A stretch of 64,000 nt of DNA from Actinocatenispora rupis (GCF_016861975.1 NZ_BOMB01000051.1:1-64000); one strand, 5' to 3'. Positions 53,717-63,237 are shown, counted from the first letter of the stretch. Numbers and translations are program-made. Notes: a model not told the origin generated them from the letters alone.

Positions 53717-53734
53717 GTTCGAGAATTATCGAAC
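53717..53734. promoter_or_regulatory. Palindrome upstream of the F420 oxidoreductase
   Basis: GTTCGA (53717-53722), AT-rich centre GAATTA, TCGAAC (53729-53734): perfect 6-base arms, 50 bases before the start codon. No regulator gene is next to it. Its TCGAA half-site resembles the one at 27109-27132. Confidence 0.5.
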
Positions 53735-53772
53735 GAGCCGTGTGTCGTGTCCCGCACCGGCCCCGACGCGTG

Positions 53773-54441
53773 TCATCGGCCTACCGCGGTGCAGATGCAG
53801 GCGCGGTTGCCTTCGGGGTCGGCCAGTACGGTGCACGCGGGGGCGTGCGTGTCGTCGACCACGGTGCCGCCGGCGGCGAGTGCGGCGGCGATGCGTACGG
53901 GGGCGGTTTCGGGTGCGAGCCAGACGTCGAGGTGCCAGCGCTGGCGTGGTACGGGATGCGGTTCGGTTGTCTGGAACCAGATGTTGGGGCCGCGGTTGGT
54001 CGGGTCGAGCACGGAGTTGTGGGCCGTGTTGCCGGCGTCGCCGGTGAGCAACGCCGCCCAGAACGGGCCGGTCGTCGCGTGGTCCGGGGTGTCGAGGCCG
54101 AGCTCGACCTGCGTCACGTCCGCGGGTACGGGGGTGATTCCGGCGTCCCGGGCGCGCTCGGAGATGGTCGACGCGAGCGCGAGATCTGCCGCGGTGATCC
54201 AGCGGTAGCCGTCCGGATCGACGCTGTACAGGTGGATGTCGACGGTGTTCCGTGACAGGCGGATCTCCGGGATGTCGTGGCCCGCGGCGGTGGCCGCCTG
54301 CGTGATGCCGGCGGCGAAGGTGGCCGCCGCGCCCGCGTCGGCCGCCCGGAACCGCGCCGCGAGACGATCCGCCAGGTCCCGCCAGTCGGTCAGCCCGCCG
54401 TCGATGGCCGCGAGAATCTCCCGGTCGCTCCTGGTGTCCAT
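53773..54441 (-). CDS. PCD-like domain fused to a VOC domain
   Basis: A 222-residue protein. The N-terminal 100 residues resemble pterin-4a-carbinolamine dehydratase: GHDIPEIRLSRNTVDIHLYS takes the place of the usual GHHPD..V.. strand, and WITAADLALASTISERA is the following helix. The first His of the catalytic set is retained in GHDIP, but the second is not. Residues about 110-222 are a VOC domain (VELGLDTPDH, RWHLDVWLAPE). ATG at 54439-54441 is used. The fusion is seen in actinobacteria, but its role is not known to me. Confidence 0.78.
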   Translation of the reverse strand: MDTRSDREILAAIDGGLTDWRDLADRLAARFRAADAGAAATFAAGITQAATAAGHDIPEIRLSRNTVDIHLYSVDPDGYRWITAADLALASTISERARDAGITPVPADVTQVELGLDTPDHATTGPFWAALLTGDAGNTAHNSVLDPTNRGPNIWFQTTEPHPVPRQRWHLDVWLAPETAPVRIAAALAAGGTVVDDTHAPACTVLADPEGNRACICTAVGR

Positions 54442-54603
54442 CGTCGTTCGCCCTCCACCCGGGTACCCGCCGCCGCGAGCTTCCGGTACGAACACCGGCA
54501 GCGGGTGCGTTGGCCAGCGTACGCGCGGCGACGGGAAACACGCCGCAATGAACCGTTCCGGCGTCGTCCCGGCTCGTGGCGGGGCAGGTGTGCGCGACGG
54601 CGG

Positions 54604-55296
54604 TCAGCGTGCGGCGCGGCGCAGCGTGCCGTACGCGGTGCGCGCGAGCTGTTCCAGGTCGTCGTCGACGTGTCGGTCGCCCGGGGCGGCGAGGCCGACG
54701 GCGCCGACGTTGTCGCCGTACCGGAAGACTACCGCGTGGAGCGCGATCGACCGTGCGCCAAGCGTTGTCGTTGCGGCGACGGCGACACTCTCGTCGGCGG
54801 TCAGGTCGGCCGGAGGTGTCGCCACCGTCAGCGTGACGCCCACCGTACGGCCGTTGCCGAGGTCGGCGGTGACGTGCCGGCAGTGGCGTGCCGTGTCCGT
54901 CACCCCGGTCAGGACGGCGTGCCCACCGCCGGCCGCCGCGACCTGTACGGACGTGGTGACCCGGGTGTCGGTCGTGTCGTTCGTGAACGAGCGGTGCCGG
55001 GCGCCGCGGAACAACGCCTCCATCGACCGGTAGCAGTCGCCCGGGACGCGCGGTGCCGCACCGTGGTCCGGGACGTACCCGGTGGGGAGGTCGGGCAGCG
55101 ACAGCAGGGCGGTGTCGAGCTGGTCGGCGGCGATCCGGGGTCGGCCGGGCGGGGGAGTGCTCGTCGTGGCGCTCGGGCTCGGGCCGTGGCCGGTGGGCCG
55201 CTCGGACCCGCGACCGTCCGAACTGGACGGTTGGCACCCGGTGACCGCGAGCGTCGCCGTCAACGCCACACCGACCAGGACCGCTCTGGTACGCAT
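54604..55296 (-). CDS. Lipoprotein, unknown function
   Basis: A 230-residue exported protein. The signal peptide VLVGVALTATLAVTGC has a lipobox with Cys21, followed by a Ser/Pro/Thr-rich linker. The rest (from LDTALLSLPDLPTGYVPD) is like actinobacterial sensor-domain lipoproteins of the PknH-sensor type in general pattern, with two cysteines (GDCYRSM and ARHCRHV) that may form a disulfide. No kinase is attached. ATG at 55294-55296 is used. A 162-base gap follows to the PCD-VOC gene. Confidence 0.75.
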   Translation of the reverse strand: MRTRAVLVGVALTATLAVTGCQPSSSDGRGSERPTGHGPSPSATTSTPPPGRPRIAADQLDTALLSLPDLPTGYVPDHGAAPRVPGDCYRSMEALFRGARHRSFTNDTTDTRVTTSVQVAAAGGGHAVLTGVTDTARHCRHVTADLGNGRTVGVTLTVATPPADLTADESVAVAATTTLGARSIALHAVVFRYGDNVGAVGLAAPGDRHVDDDLEQLARTAYGTLRRAAR

Positions 55297-55376
55297 CGTC
55301 GAACTCCACATCGTCCCGAGTGATCGCCAGCAGCATGGTAGTGGCGCCACGCAACGCCCGGCACTGCTTGCGAACC

Positions 55377-55387
55377 TCCACAGTGGA
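55377..55387. repeat. Palindrome TCCACAGTGGA, intergenic
   Basis: Exact copy of the window-wide element, in the gap (55297-55579) between the lipoprotein start and the next minus-strand gene. Confidence 0.65.
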
Positions 55388-55579
55388 CAGACGCCAGACA
55401 CTGGCCCGATGGTGGTAAAGTCTTGTGTCCCAACGGAATGCGCGGTTGGGTGTCGATGTCGAGCCAGCACCGACAGACCGACCTGCCGGCCCGACCGGGG
55501 CGCACCGATGGACGAGCGCTCCCGTACGGCTGGAAGGGTCGCGCCAGCGTGGCGGCACCGGCCGGAGTGTCGACGCGGG

Positions 55580-56182
55580 TCAGCGGCCGGGGCGCTCGGG
55601 CAGCGGTTGCCAGCGGAAGCAGGAAAGGTACCGGCTGCCGAGGAGCCGGTCGGCGCTCTCGTCGACCCGGTGCCCGACATCCTGGTACTCGCCGTACGCC
55701 AGCGCGTACGTCGGCCAGTCACGGGCCTGGTAGCTGACGAGGGCGGCGTCGAGGTAGTCGGTCTGGGTGTCGTAGTCGTCCCGCAGCGTGTCGACATCCC
55801 GGCTCCACGCGTCGCCGACGTCGTCCAGGCCGTGCGGATCGGTCCAGTCGGCGGCGATCCGCCATCGGGCGTTCTCGGCCGACCGCATGCGGGTGACGGC
55901 GTCCGCTCCGGTACCGGCCAGGCCGCTCCGGGCGTTGTCGCACAAGGAAACGAGCTTCCCCGCGTACTCGCGGCGCGCCGTCGCCGCCGCGGTCTTCTCC
56001 GTGTCGCCGCTGCGGTTGAGGGCGCGGTACACGTCGCGTACGGAACCCCAGCCGAACAGGATGGTCAGCAGCGCGAAGCAGGTGATGACCCACTGGACGA
56101 GGTCGCGGAGCTGGTGGCCGTCCGCGCGGGGCGCGCTCGTCGTGGTGGACGTTCCCGACGTTGGTGACTCCGCGCCCGGCAT
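55580..56182 (-). CDS. Membrane-anchored protein, unknown function
   Basis: A 200-residue protein with one membrane segment (VQWVITCFALLTILFGWGSV, about residues 30-50) and a long helical outer or inner part of charged residues. A few cysteines are present (VSLCDNARSG, YLSCFRWQ). ATG at 56180-56182 is used. No family is recognised. It is upstream of the lipoprotein on the same strand, with 283 bases between. Confidence 0.7.
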   Translation of the reverse strand: MPGAESPTSGTSTTTSAPRADGHQLRDLVQWVITCFALLTILFGWGSVRDVYRALNRSGDTEKTAAATARREYAGKLVSLCDNARSGLAGTGADAVTRMRSAENARWRIAADWTDPHGLDDVGDAWSRDVDTLRDDYDTQTDYLDAALVSYQARDWPTYALAYGEYQDVGHRVDESADRLLGSRYLSCFRWQPLPERPGR

Positions 56183-56487
56183 GACCGCATCATCGCAGAC
56201 CGCCCGTACCGCGCCGGCGCACCGGTCTCCGCTCGCCGCACCGGCCCGGCGTCGTGCCGTCCCGGACGGCACCCAGTACCGGCGCCGGCTCCCGCTACCG
56301 CGGTCGCGGGCGCGCGCCGTCGGCACCGACCGGAACCGCCACGACATGGCCCAGCTCCGCCGGGTGTTCGGTGTCGCCACGCACTTCTGACCGCTTGCGG
56401 CGCCGTCGTACGCTTGCCCACCGGCCGCCGAAACCGTTGGTGGAAGCCCGATCCGTTCGGCGGACACCCGACCCGGAGGAGACGCGC

Positions 56488-56706
56488 ATGGCGACGGAGC
56501 TGCCCGCGGGCGTGACCATCGACGAGGACGACATTCTCTACGCGGGCGGCATGCCCATCGGCCGGGTCGTACCGACCGGTCCGGTCTGGATGGCGCTGGC
56601 GCTCACCCGTGCGTACGGGTCGATGGACGAGGTGGGCAAGCGGCTGCCGAGCCGCGCGGCCGCGATCGGTGTGGTCCTCGACCGCAGTCGCCGCCACTGG
56701 GAGTGA
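56488..56706 (+). CDS. Small hypothetical protein
   Basis: A 72-residue protein, start ATG 56488 with GGAGGA about 7 bases upstream. The sequence (ELPAGVTIDEDDILYAGGMP onward) is acidic at the front and basic at the end (DRSRRHWE). There is no membrane segment and no family match. It precedes the DJ-1/AraC regulator by 31 bases on the same strand. Confidence 0.6.
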   Translation: MATELPAGVTIDEDDILYAGGMPIGRVVPTGPVWMALALTRAYGSMDEVGKRLPSRAAAIGVVLDRSRRHWE

Positions 56707-56737
56707 CCCGGCCGGGCGCCCACGTACGCTGGTCGGC

Positions 56738-57694
56738 GTGGTCGCCCGTCGCCTGCACCGTGTCGCCGTGCTCGTCCTCGAAGGGGCGAAACCGCTGGAC
56801 GTCGGCATTCCCGCACAGGTCTTCACGACCCGCGCGAGCATGCCGTACGAGGTGCGGGTGTGCGGCGCGGCGCCCGGCCTGGTGACGGGCGGCGACGGCC
56901 TGTCGTACCACGTGGCGGACGGGCTGGATGCGCTGGTGTGGGCGGACATCGTGTTCATCCCGGGCTACCGCTTCCCGGACCGGGACGACCCGCCGGCGCC
57001 GGTGGTGGCCGCGCTCGTGGCGGCGCACGAGCGGGGCGCGCGGCTCGCGGCGATCTCCACGGGTGCGTTCGCACTGGCGGCGACCGGGCTGCTGGACGGC
57101 CGGCGCGCGACCACGCACTGGCACTACACCCGGCAGCTCGCCGCCCGGCACCCCGCGGTACGGGTGGACGAGAACGTGCTGTTCGTCGACGAGGGCAGCG
57201 TACTGACGTCGGCGGGTGCGGCGTCCGGCATCGACCTGTGCCTGCACATCCTGCGCGGCGAGCTGGGGGTGGCGGCGTCGAACCACGCGGCGCGGCGACT
57301 GGTCGCGGCACCGTACCGGAGCGGCGGCCAGGCGCAGTACGTGCCGCGCAGCGTTCCCGAACCGCTCGGCCGGCGGTTCGCGGCGACCCGGGAGTGGGCG
57401 CTGCGCCGGCTCGGCGAACCGCTCACCCTGGAGGTGCTGGCGCGGCACGCCCGGGTGTCACCACGGACGTTCTCCCGCCGGTTCGTCGACGACACCGGGT
57501 ACACGCCGATGCAGTGGGTACTGCGGGCCCGCGTGGACGCCGCCCGCGAGCTGCTGGAGCGGTCCGAGCTGAGCGTCGAGCAGATCGCCGTGGACGTCGG
57601 GCTCGGCACCGGGACGAACCTGCGCATGCACTTCCGGCAGATCCTCGGTACGACGCCGAGCGAGTACCGGCGGACGTTCGCGCGGGGGGAGTGA
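56738..57694 (+). CDS. DJ-1/PfpI domain AraC-type regulator (GlxA-like)
   Basis: A 318-residue regulator. Residues about 5-170 form a DJ-1/glutaminase-like domain (VAVLVLEGAKPLDVGIPAQV, FIPGYRFPD, AISTGAFALAATGLLDGRRA). The nucleophile position normally Cys is Ser in AISTGAF, so it should only sense. The C-terminal AraC domain has LTLEVLARHARVSPRTFSRR and VEQIAVDVGLGTGTNLRMHF. GTG at 56738 lies 7 bases after a -10-like TACGCT (56725-56730), so a leaderless start is likely. Confidence 0.88.
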   Translation: MVARRLHRVAVLVLEGAKPLDVGIPAQVFTTRASMPYEVRVCGAAPGLVTGGDGLSYHVADGLDALVWADIVFIPGYRFPDRDDPPAPVVAALVAAHERGARLAAISTGAFALAATGLLDGRRATTHWHYTRQLAARHPAVRVDENVLFVDEGSVLTSAGAASGIDLCLHILRGELGVAASNHAARRLVAAPYRSGGQAQYVPRSVPEPLGRRFAATREWALRRLGEPLTLEVLARHARVSPRTFSRRFVDDTGYTPMQWVLRARVDAARELLERSELSVEQIAVDVGLGTGTNLRMHFRQILGTTPSEYRRTFARGE

Positions 57695-57787
57695 GGTGGC
57701 GGGATCCTTGCGAACCATGGCGCTGCGGCCGGGGTCGCGGTGACCGTGGCGGGCGGCAGGCTGGTGTCCGACGAAGGGATACCGCTC

Positions 57788-58786
57788 ATGACCCGCATCG
57801 CCGTCAACGGATTCGGCCGGATCGGACGCAACGTCCTGCGCGCCCTGCTGGAGCGCGGCAGCGACCTGGACGTCGTCGCCGTCAACGACCTCGCCGAGCC
57901 GTCCGCCCTCGCCCGCCTCCTCGCGTACGACACGACCGCCGGCCGGCTCGGTCGTCCCGTCACCGTCGACGGTGACACGCTGATCGTCGACGGGCGCCGC
58001 ATCACGGTCCTCGCCGAGCGCGATCCCGCGCAGCTGCCGTGGACCGAGCTCGGCGTCGAGATCGTCGTGGAGTCGACCGGCCGGTTCACCGCCGCGACCG
58101 CTGCGGGCGCCCACCTCGCCGCCGGTGCGCGCAAGGTACTCGTCAGCGCACCGTCGGCCGGCGCCGACGTGACCGTCGCGTACGGCGTCAACACCGGCGC
58201 GTACGACGCGGCCCGGCACACGATCGTGTCCACCGCGTCCTGCACGACCAACGCGCTCGCCCCGCTGGCCTCCGTACTCGACGGGCTCGCCGGCATCGAG
58301 CACGGCTTCATGACGACGGTGCACGCGTACACGCAGGAGCAGAACCTGCAGGACGGGCCGCACCGCGACCCCCGGCGCGCCCGCGCCGCCGCGGTCAACA
58401 TCGTGCCGACCACGACCGGTGCCGCGAAGGCGATCGGGCTCGTCCTGCCGGGCCTGGCCGGCAAGCTGTCCGGCGACTCGATCCGGGTACCGGTGCCAGT
58501 CGGTTCCATCGTGGAACTCAACACGACCGTCGCCCGGGACGTCACCCGTGACGAGGTCCTCGCCGCGTACCGGACGGCCGCGGACGGTCCGCTCGCCGGC
58601 ATCCTGGAGTACTCCGAGGATCCGTTGGTGTCGTCGGACATCACCGGCAACCCGGCGTCGGCGATCTTCGACTCGGCCCTGGCCCGCGCGGACGGCCGGC
58701 ACGTCAAGGTCTCCGCCTGGTACGACAACGAGTGGGGTTTCTCGCACCGCGTCGTCGACACGCTCGGTCTGCTCGCGGCCGGCTGA
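57788..58786 (+). CDS. gap: Glyceraldehyde-3-phosphate dehydrogenase
   Basis: Glycolytic enzyme of 332 residues. RIAVNGFGRIGRNVLRAL is the NAD site, STASCTTNALAPL holds the catalytic Cys near residue 152, HAYTQEQNLQDGPHRDPRRA the His-containing loop, and WYDNEWGFSHRVVD the C-terminal signature. ATG at 57788 is chosen; an in-frame GTG 48 bases earlier would add a tail without family support. It is not beside pgk or tpi, so this may be a secondary copy. It lies 93 bases after the DJ-1/AraC gene. Confidence 0.95.
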   Translation: MTRIAVNGFGRIGRNVLRALLERGSDLDVVAVNDLAEPSALARLLAYDTTAGRLGRPVTVDGDTLIVDGRRITVLAERDPAQLPWTELGVEIVVESTGRFTAATAAGAHLAAGARKVLVSAPSAGADVTVAYGVNTGAYDAARHTIVSTASCTTNALAPLASVLDGLAGIEHGFMTTVHAYTQEQNLQDGPHRDPRRARAAAVNIVPTTTGAAKAIGLVLPGLAGKLSGDSIRVPVPVGSIVELNTTVARDVTRDEVLAAYRTAADGPLAGILEYSEDPLVSSDITGNPASAIFDSALARADGRHVKVSAWYDNEWGFSHRVVDTLGLLAAG

Positions 58787-58838
58787 CCGCGGCCGGGTGC
58801 CGGGGCGGGCAGGGGGTCCGCCCCGGCACCGGTCACCG

Positions 58839-60458
58839 TCAGCGGTTCGGCAGGTGGAGCGCCTGGCGGGCGAGCCGGAAGAACTGGTCGCCGCGGACCA
58901 CGGTGTACGGGTCGCCGAGGGTACCGGCGATCGTGGCGACGTCGGTCGGGGTGAGGTTCCAGGACAGGATCCCGATCGACAGGAAGAGCGGCGCGTCACC
59001 CGACCAGCCCGCCGCGGACGTGGCGATCGCCGCCGTCGCCTCGTCGACGCTACTGGTCAGGTAGCTCACCGCCTGCGGCGTGTCGCCGTGCAGTACCGAG
59101 AGCTTCGTGGTGTCGGTCCAGTCCTTGAACAGGCCCAGCGGGCGCACGTCGGTGATGTAGCGGGCGGCCTCCGCGTCCGACATCGGTACGTCCGAGCCGC
59201 CGACGCGGTTGAGGATGACCGCCGAGTCCATGCCGGTGCGCCGCATGTACCGCGCGGTCATGCCGGTGAAGCTGGCGAGCGTGTCGTCCGGCCACGGCGA
59301 CGGGTAGGCGTACCCGGCGCCGGACGGGCCGGCCATCAGGTAGTCGTTGCGGCTCGCGGTGCGCTGGAAGTGGCTGAGGAAGATCGGCGCGGCGTCGACC
59401 AGCAGCGGGTTGGTGGACCAGTTGAGCGGCACCGCGCCGCGGCCCGGGTCGTCCCACAACACCCGCATCCGGTGCTGGTTGTACTGGAGGTTGTCGCCCT
59501 CGGTCATCGAGAACGTGACGTACACGCGGTTGGCGAGCGCGGGGACCGGCAGCGCGCGCTGCGCCCCCGACACCGGCGCCGGTACGCCGCCGAACACGGT
59601 CAGGTTCTGCGAGTGGTCGGCGGCGAGCACGATCAACCCGTGCCGGGAGGTCAGCTCGGTTCCGTCGCTCTCCCCGCCGACCCCGGCCGGCCACCAGCCG
59701 AGGAACGACGACCCCGGCGCCATGCCGGCCATCACCCGCTCGCCGACCGCCCGAGACTCCGGTACGTCCGGGTGGATCCACAGCGTCAGCGCCTTCGTCG
59801 CGACCGCGTACTCCCGCAGGTTGCCGAGCGTGCCCTCGGGGTCCAGGCCGACCAGGAGCCGGTGCTCGCAGCGCGGCCACAGCGTGTCCACCGCCCAGGT
59901 GTACGCGGCGATGTCGTCGCTGAACCGGCCGCGCAGGTCGGCCACGACCGGCAGCCCGGACAACCGGTCCAGCTGCTCGGGCGCGGCGATGATGGCGTCG
60001 TCGAGCCCGGCGATCGTGGTGGCGAGGTTGCGGGTCGCGGGCAGGTCCGGGTCCGTGACCACCACCCCGCGCACCACCGACCGGTACTTGTCCAGCAGCG
60101 CCCACCCGTCGGCGACCGTCCGCCACGTCAACCCGGCCGTACGGAGCCAGGTCAGGCCGCCCTCGTCGGCGGGCCGCAGCGTCGCGATCCGCGGCCGGGT
60201 GCGGTTGACCAACCCCTGCAGGCTGGCGACCAGCAACTGGTCGGCGGCGCTGGCACCGGTGAGGTCGACCAGGTCGAGCGTCTGGGGCTCGGCGAAGTGG
60301 GGGAGCGCCTGCCCGTCCGGCCAGGCGATGCCGCTGTGGTCCGGCGCGGCGCCGGCCGGACGGGCGAACGCGGTGGCACCGAGCGCGGCGGCTCCGGCGG
60401 CACCGATCAGCAGTTGACGGCGGGTGGGACGCGGGGAACGGACAGGGTCCGAATGCAT
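58839..60458 (-). CDS. Tat-exported GxGYxYP domain protein, putative carbohydrate-active
   Basis: A 539-residue exported protein. The Tat-type signal has RRQLLIGAAGAAALGATAFA after a Thr-Arg-Arg. GPSGAGYAYPSPWPD contains the motif GxGYxYP that names the family, which is often found with polysaccharide-related genes. TFSMTEGDNLQYNQ is a second conserved block. ATG at 60456-60458 is preferred to the TTG just before it; GGAGGAG is 8 bases upstream. A LacI-type operator stands 37 bases before the start, matching that of the GH43 gene. Confidence 0.85.
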   Translation of the reverse strand: MHSDPVRSPRPTRRQLLIGAAGAAALGATAFARPAGAAPDHSGIAWPDGQALPHFAEPQTLDLVDLTGASAADQLLVASLQGLVNRTRPRIATLRPADEGGLTWLRTAGLTWRTVADGWALLDKYRSVVRGVVVTDPDLPATRNLATTIAGLDDAIIAAPEQLDRLSGLPVVADLRGRFSDDIAAYTWAVDTLWPRCEHRLLVGLDPEGTLGNLREYAVATKALTLWIHPDVPESRAVGERVMAGMAPGSSFLGWWPAGVGGESDGTELTSRHGLIVLAADHSQNLTVFGGVPAPVSGAQRALPVPALANRVYVTFSMTEGDNLQYNQHRMRVLWDDPGRGAVPLNWSTNPLLVDAAPIFLSHFQRTASRNDYLMAGPSGAGYAYPSPWPDDTLASFTGMTARYMRRTGMDSAVILNRVGGSDVPMSDAEAARYITDVRPLGLFKDWTDTTKLSVLHGDTPQAVSYLTSSVDEATAAIATSAAGWSGDAPLFLSIGILSWNLTPTDVATIAGTLGDPYTVVRGDQFFRLARQALHLPNR

Positions 60459-61033
60459 CAATCCAGCTCCTCCTGTGCGGACCGACCGATGGGCGACAAC
60501 GTTGTCAAAGCGGGCGTACCTTGTCAGTGGCCGGGATCACGCACAACGGACGGGCAATCGTGTAACGCCGTCGTGCCGGGCGCGTTCGCGGTGTTGGCTG
60601 GTGTCTCCGCCCCGGCGATGTCGCGTACCGCGGGCACCTGACCGTGCTTGCGCAGGTGTCGCTGTCCGGGCGCCGCGGCGGCGAACGTTCGGGATCGCGG
60701 CGGCGCTGGCATTACGATCGGCGGGCAGGCCGACCGGTGGTGCCGGCCTCGCCACGGCAGGGAGTACCGGGATGGCAGTGGTGGCAACGGTTGTGGCGGT
60801 TCCGTGCGCGGTACGGAGGAGCTGGTGATGGGTCGGGAGTGCGGGCTCGGGACTGACGAGGGTGCGGCGGGTGTCGTGCTGGACGCGGCGCCGACGTACC
60901 ACCGCGAACCGGTGCGCCCCGTCGATGTGGCGCGGCCGGACCGCCAGATCCCCCTCGCCGCACCGGATGCCGCCGACGTCGTGCCGCTCGGACCCGCCCG
61001 TACCCGACGGCAGCGCCGACCGGTGGCCCACCG
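60459..61033. other. Intergenic region between divergent genes
   Basis: About 575 bases. The left end contains the LacI-type operator. The rest has overlapping open frames, none convincing. The right end should hold the promoter of the APC permease; no clear elements were found by eye. Confidence 0.45.
60495..60506. promoter_or_regulatory. LacI-family operator upstream of the GxGYxYP gene
   Basis: GACAACGTTGTC, a perfect 12-base palindrome, shares its central ten bases with the operator at 16684-16695 and has nearly the same distance to its start codon. Confidence 0.65.
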
Positions 61034-62296
61034 TTGACCACGCCGGGTCGTACCCTGCCGGACGAGTTGCGCCGGCGCCTCGGCGTACCCGACGCGGTGG
61101 TGATCGGCCTGGGATCGCTGATCGGCGCGGGCATCTTCGCCGCGCTCGGTCCCGCGGCGCGCGCGGCCGGATCCGGGCTGCTCGTCGGACTCGCCGTCGC
61201 CGCCGTCGTCGCCTACTGCAACGCCACGTCCTCGGCCCGGCTCGCCGCGCGCTACCCCGCCTCCGGCGGCACGTACGTCTACGGCCGCGAACGCCTCGGC
61301 GACTTCTGGGGGTACCTGGCCGGGTGGGGTTTCGTGGTCGGCAAGACCGCGTCGTGCGCGGCGATGGCGCTCACCGTCGGCTCGTACGTGTGGCCCGGGC
61401 AGGCGCACGCGGTCGCCGTCGCCGCCGTCGTCGCGCTCACCGCGGTCAACTACACCGGGCTCCAGAAATCGGTGCTGGTGACCCGGATCGTCGTCGCCGT
61501 CGTCCTCGCCGTACTCGCCGCCGTCGTGGTCGCGACCCTCACCTCGTCCACCGCGGACTCGGCGCGGCTCGATGTCGGCGCCGACGCCACGTACGGCGGG
61601 ATCCTGCAGGCGGCGGGCCTGCTGTTCTTCGCCTTCGCCGGGTACGCGCGCATCGCGACGCTCGGCGAGGAGGTCCGCGACCCGGCCCGTACCATCCCGC
61701 GGGCCGTCCCGATCGCGCTCGGCAGCACCCTCGTCGTCTACGCGCTGGTCGCCGTCTCCGTCCTGACCGTCCTCGGCCCGGCCGGGCTCGCGTCCGCCAC
61801 CGCGCCCCTGTCCGACGCGGTACGTGCCGCCGGCGCCGGTTGGCTCAGCCCCGTCGTCCGTGTCGGTGCGGCCGTCGCGGCGCTCGGTTCGCTGCTCGCC
61901 CTGATCCTCGGCGTCTCCCGTACGACGCTGGCCATGGCCCGTGACCGGCACCTGCCGCACGCGCTGGCCGCCGTACACCCGAAGTACCAGGTGCCGCACC
62001 GGGCCGAACTCCTCGTCGGCGCCGTGGTCGCGGTCGTCGCCGCGACCGTGGACGTGCGCGGCGCGATCGGCTTCTCGTCCTTCGGCGTCCTCGCCTACTA
62101 CGCCACCGCCAACGCCTCCGCCTGGACCCTCGCCCCGGAGGAGGGCCGCCCCGTCCGGCTCGTCCCCGCGCTCGGCCTCGCCGGCTGCCTCGTCCTCGCC
62201 TTCGCCCTGCCCCTGCCCTCGGTACTCGCCGGCGCCGCGGTCCTCGCCGCCGGCGCCGCCCTCTACGCCGTGCGCCGCGGAGTCACCCGCCACTGA
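61034..62296 (+). CDS. APC family amino acid permease
   Basis: Membrane transporter of 420 residues with about 12 hydrophobic segments. GLGSLIGAGIFAALGPAARA is the helix 1 break with the GAGIF motif, typical of the superfamily; YPASGGTYVYGRERLG is the helix 2-3 loop. LFFAFAGYARIATLGEEVRDPARTIPRA is the conserved helix 6-7 region. TTG at 61034 seems to be the start. Substrates are probably amino acids or polyamines. Confidence 0.88.
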   Translation: MTTPGRTLPDELRRRLGVPDAVVIGLGSLIGAGIFAALGPAARAAGSGLLVGLAVAAVVAYCNATSSARLAARYPASGGTYVYGRERLGDFWGYLAGWGFVVGKTASCAAMALTVGSYVWPGQAHAVAVAAVVALTAVNYTGLQKSVLVTRIVVAVVLAVLAAVVVATLTSSTADSARLDVGADATYGGILQAAGLLFFAFAGYARIATLGEEVRDPARTIPRAVPIALGSTLVVYALVAVSVLTVLGPAGLASATAPLSDAVRAAGAGWLSPVVRVGAAVAALGSLLALILGVSRTTLAMARDRHLPHALAAVHPKYQVPHRAELLVGAVVAVVAATVDVRGAIGFSSFGVLAYYATANASAWTLAPEEGRPVRLVPALGLAGCLVLAFALPLPSVLAGAAVLAAGAALYAVRRGVTRH

Positions 62297-62412
62297 CCGG
62301 TACCGGTGCGGCCTCAGCGACCGGCAGATGGCGGTGTGCAGCCCGCGTCGCCCGCCGGCCGCACCCGGGCGGTCGACGTGTCCCGCCGGCCGCCGGCCAC
62401 ACGGTACGAGGC

Positions 62413-63237
62413 TCAGCCGGTCACCTGCCAGCCGTACCGCGCGGCGACCTCGCGCAGCCGCGCGTACAGGATCTTCTCGTCGTACACGGCGTCGGTCAGC
62501 TTGATCTCGCTGCCGTCCCGGGTGACCAGGAAGTGGTCGCCGTTGCCGTCCTTGCCGGTGACGCGCAGCCGCGCCACCTGGTCCCACCGCACCGGCCGGT
62601 GCTGCGAGCCCTTCGACGCGACCAGCCCGTTCGAGAACAGGTACACCTTGGTGCCCGCCTTCGCGATCGTACTGATCGCGAACGCGACGGCGCCGATCGC
62701 GAGGAAGCACAGGCAGCCGCCGACGACGTACCGGTCGGTGAAGTAGATCAGGGCGGCCTCGATGCCGCCGGTGATGACGAGGCCGCCGATGCCGACGCCG
62801 ATCCCGGCCGCCGGGCTGGGCGTGCCGAACTCCCGCTCGAACCCGACCAGCCCGCTGTACGCCAGGTGCGGCGCCAGATCCGCCGGCAGCTCACCGCCCG
62901 CCGCCGGGTTCTGCGGAGGCGCGTACGGCGGGTTCTGGGGCTGCGGCGCGTACGGCGGGGCGCCTGACACCGGCGGGTATCCCTGAGCTGGTTGCGGCGG
63001 CTGCTGCCACGACTGTGCGGGCGCGGACGGCTGCGCGGGCGCGGACGGTGGCGCGGGCGGGGACGACTGCGGCGCCTGGTGGCCCTGCCACGACGGCGGC
63101 GGCTGGTACGGCGGCGGTGCCGGCAGCGGCTGCGGCGGCGAAAACGCCTGCGGCGCCTGCGGGTCGTACGGCACGGGCGGGCGCGCCGGGTCGGGCGGCG
63201 GCAGTTGCGGGTCCGGCTGCTGCGGTGGGTACGTCAC
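62413..63237 (-). CDS. Pro-rich protein with a membrane region and a C-terminal PH-like domain
   Basis: A 274-residue protein from GTG at 63235-63237. The N-terminal 110 residues are Pro/Gln-rich repeats (YPPQQPDPQLPPPDP onward). Two hydrophobic segments follow (GIGVGIGGLVITGGI, GGCLCFLAIGAVAFAIS). The last 90 residues (KVYLFSNGLVASKGS, VRWDQVARLRVTGKDGNGDH) look like a PH-like bacterial domain of the DUF6585 kind. Function is unknown. Longer starts are possible; this one is chosen as VTYPP begins the Pro-rich part. Confidence 0.72.
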   Translation of the reverse strand: MTYPPQQPDPQLPPPDPARPPVPYDPQAPQAFSPPQPLPAPPPYQPPPSWQGHQAPQSSPPAPPSAPAQPSAPAQSWQQPPQPAQGYPPVSGAPPYAPQPQNPPYAPPQNPAAGGELPADLAPHLAYSGLVGFEREFGTPSPAAGIGVGIGGLVITGGIEAALIYFTDRYVVGGCLCFLAIGAVAFAISTIAKAGTKVYLFSNGLVASKGSQHRPVRWDQVARLRVTGKDGNGDHFLVTRDGSEIKLTDAVYDEKILYARLREVAARYGWQVTG

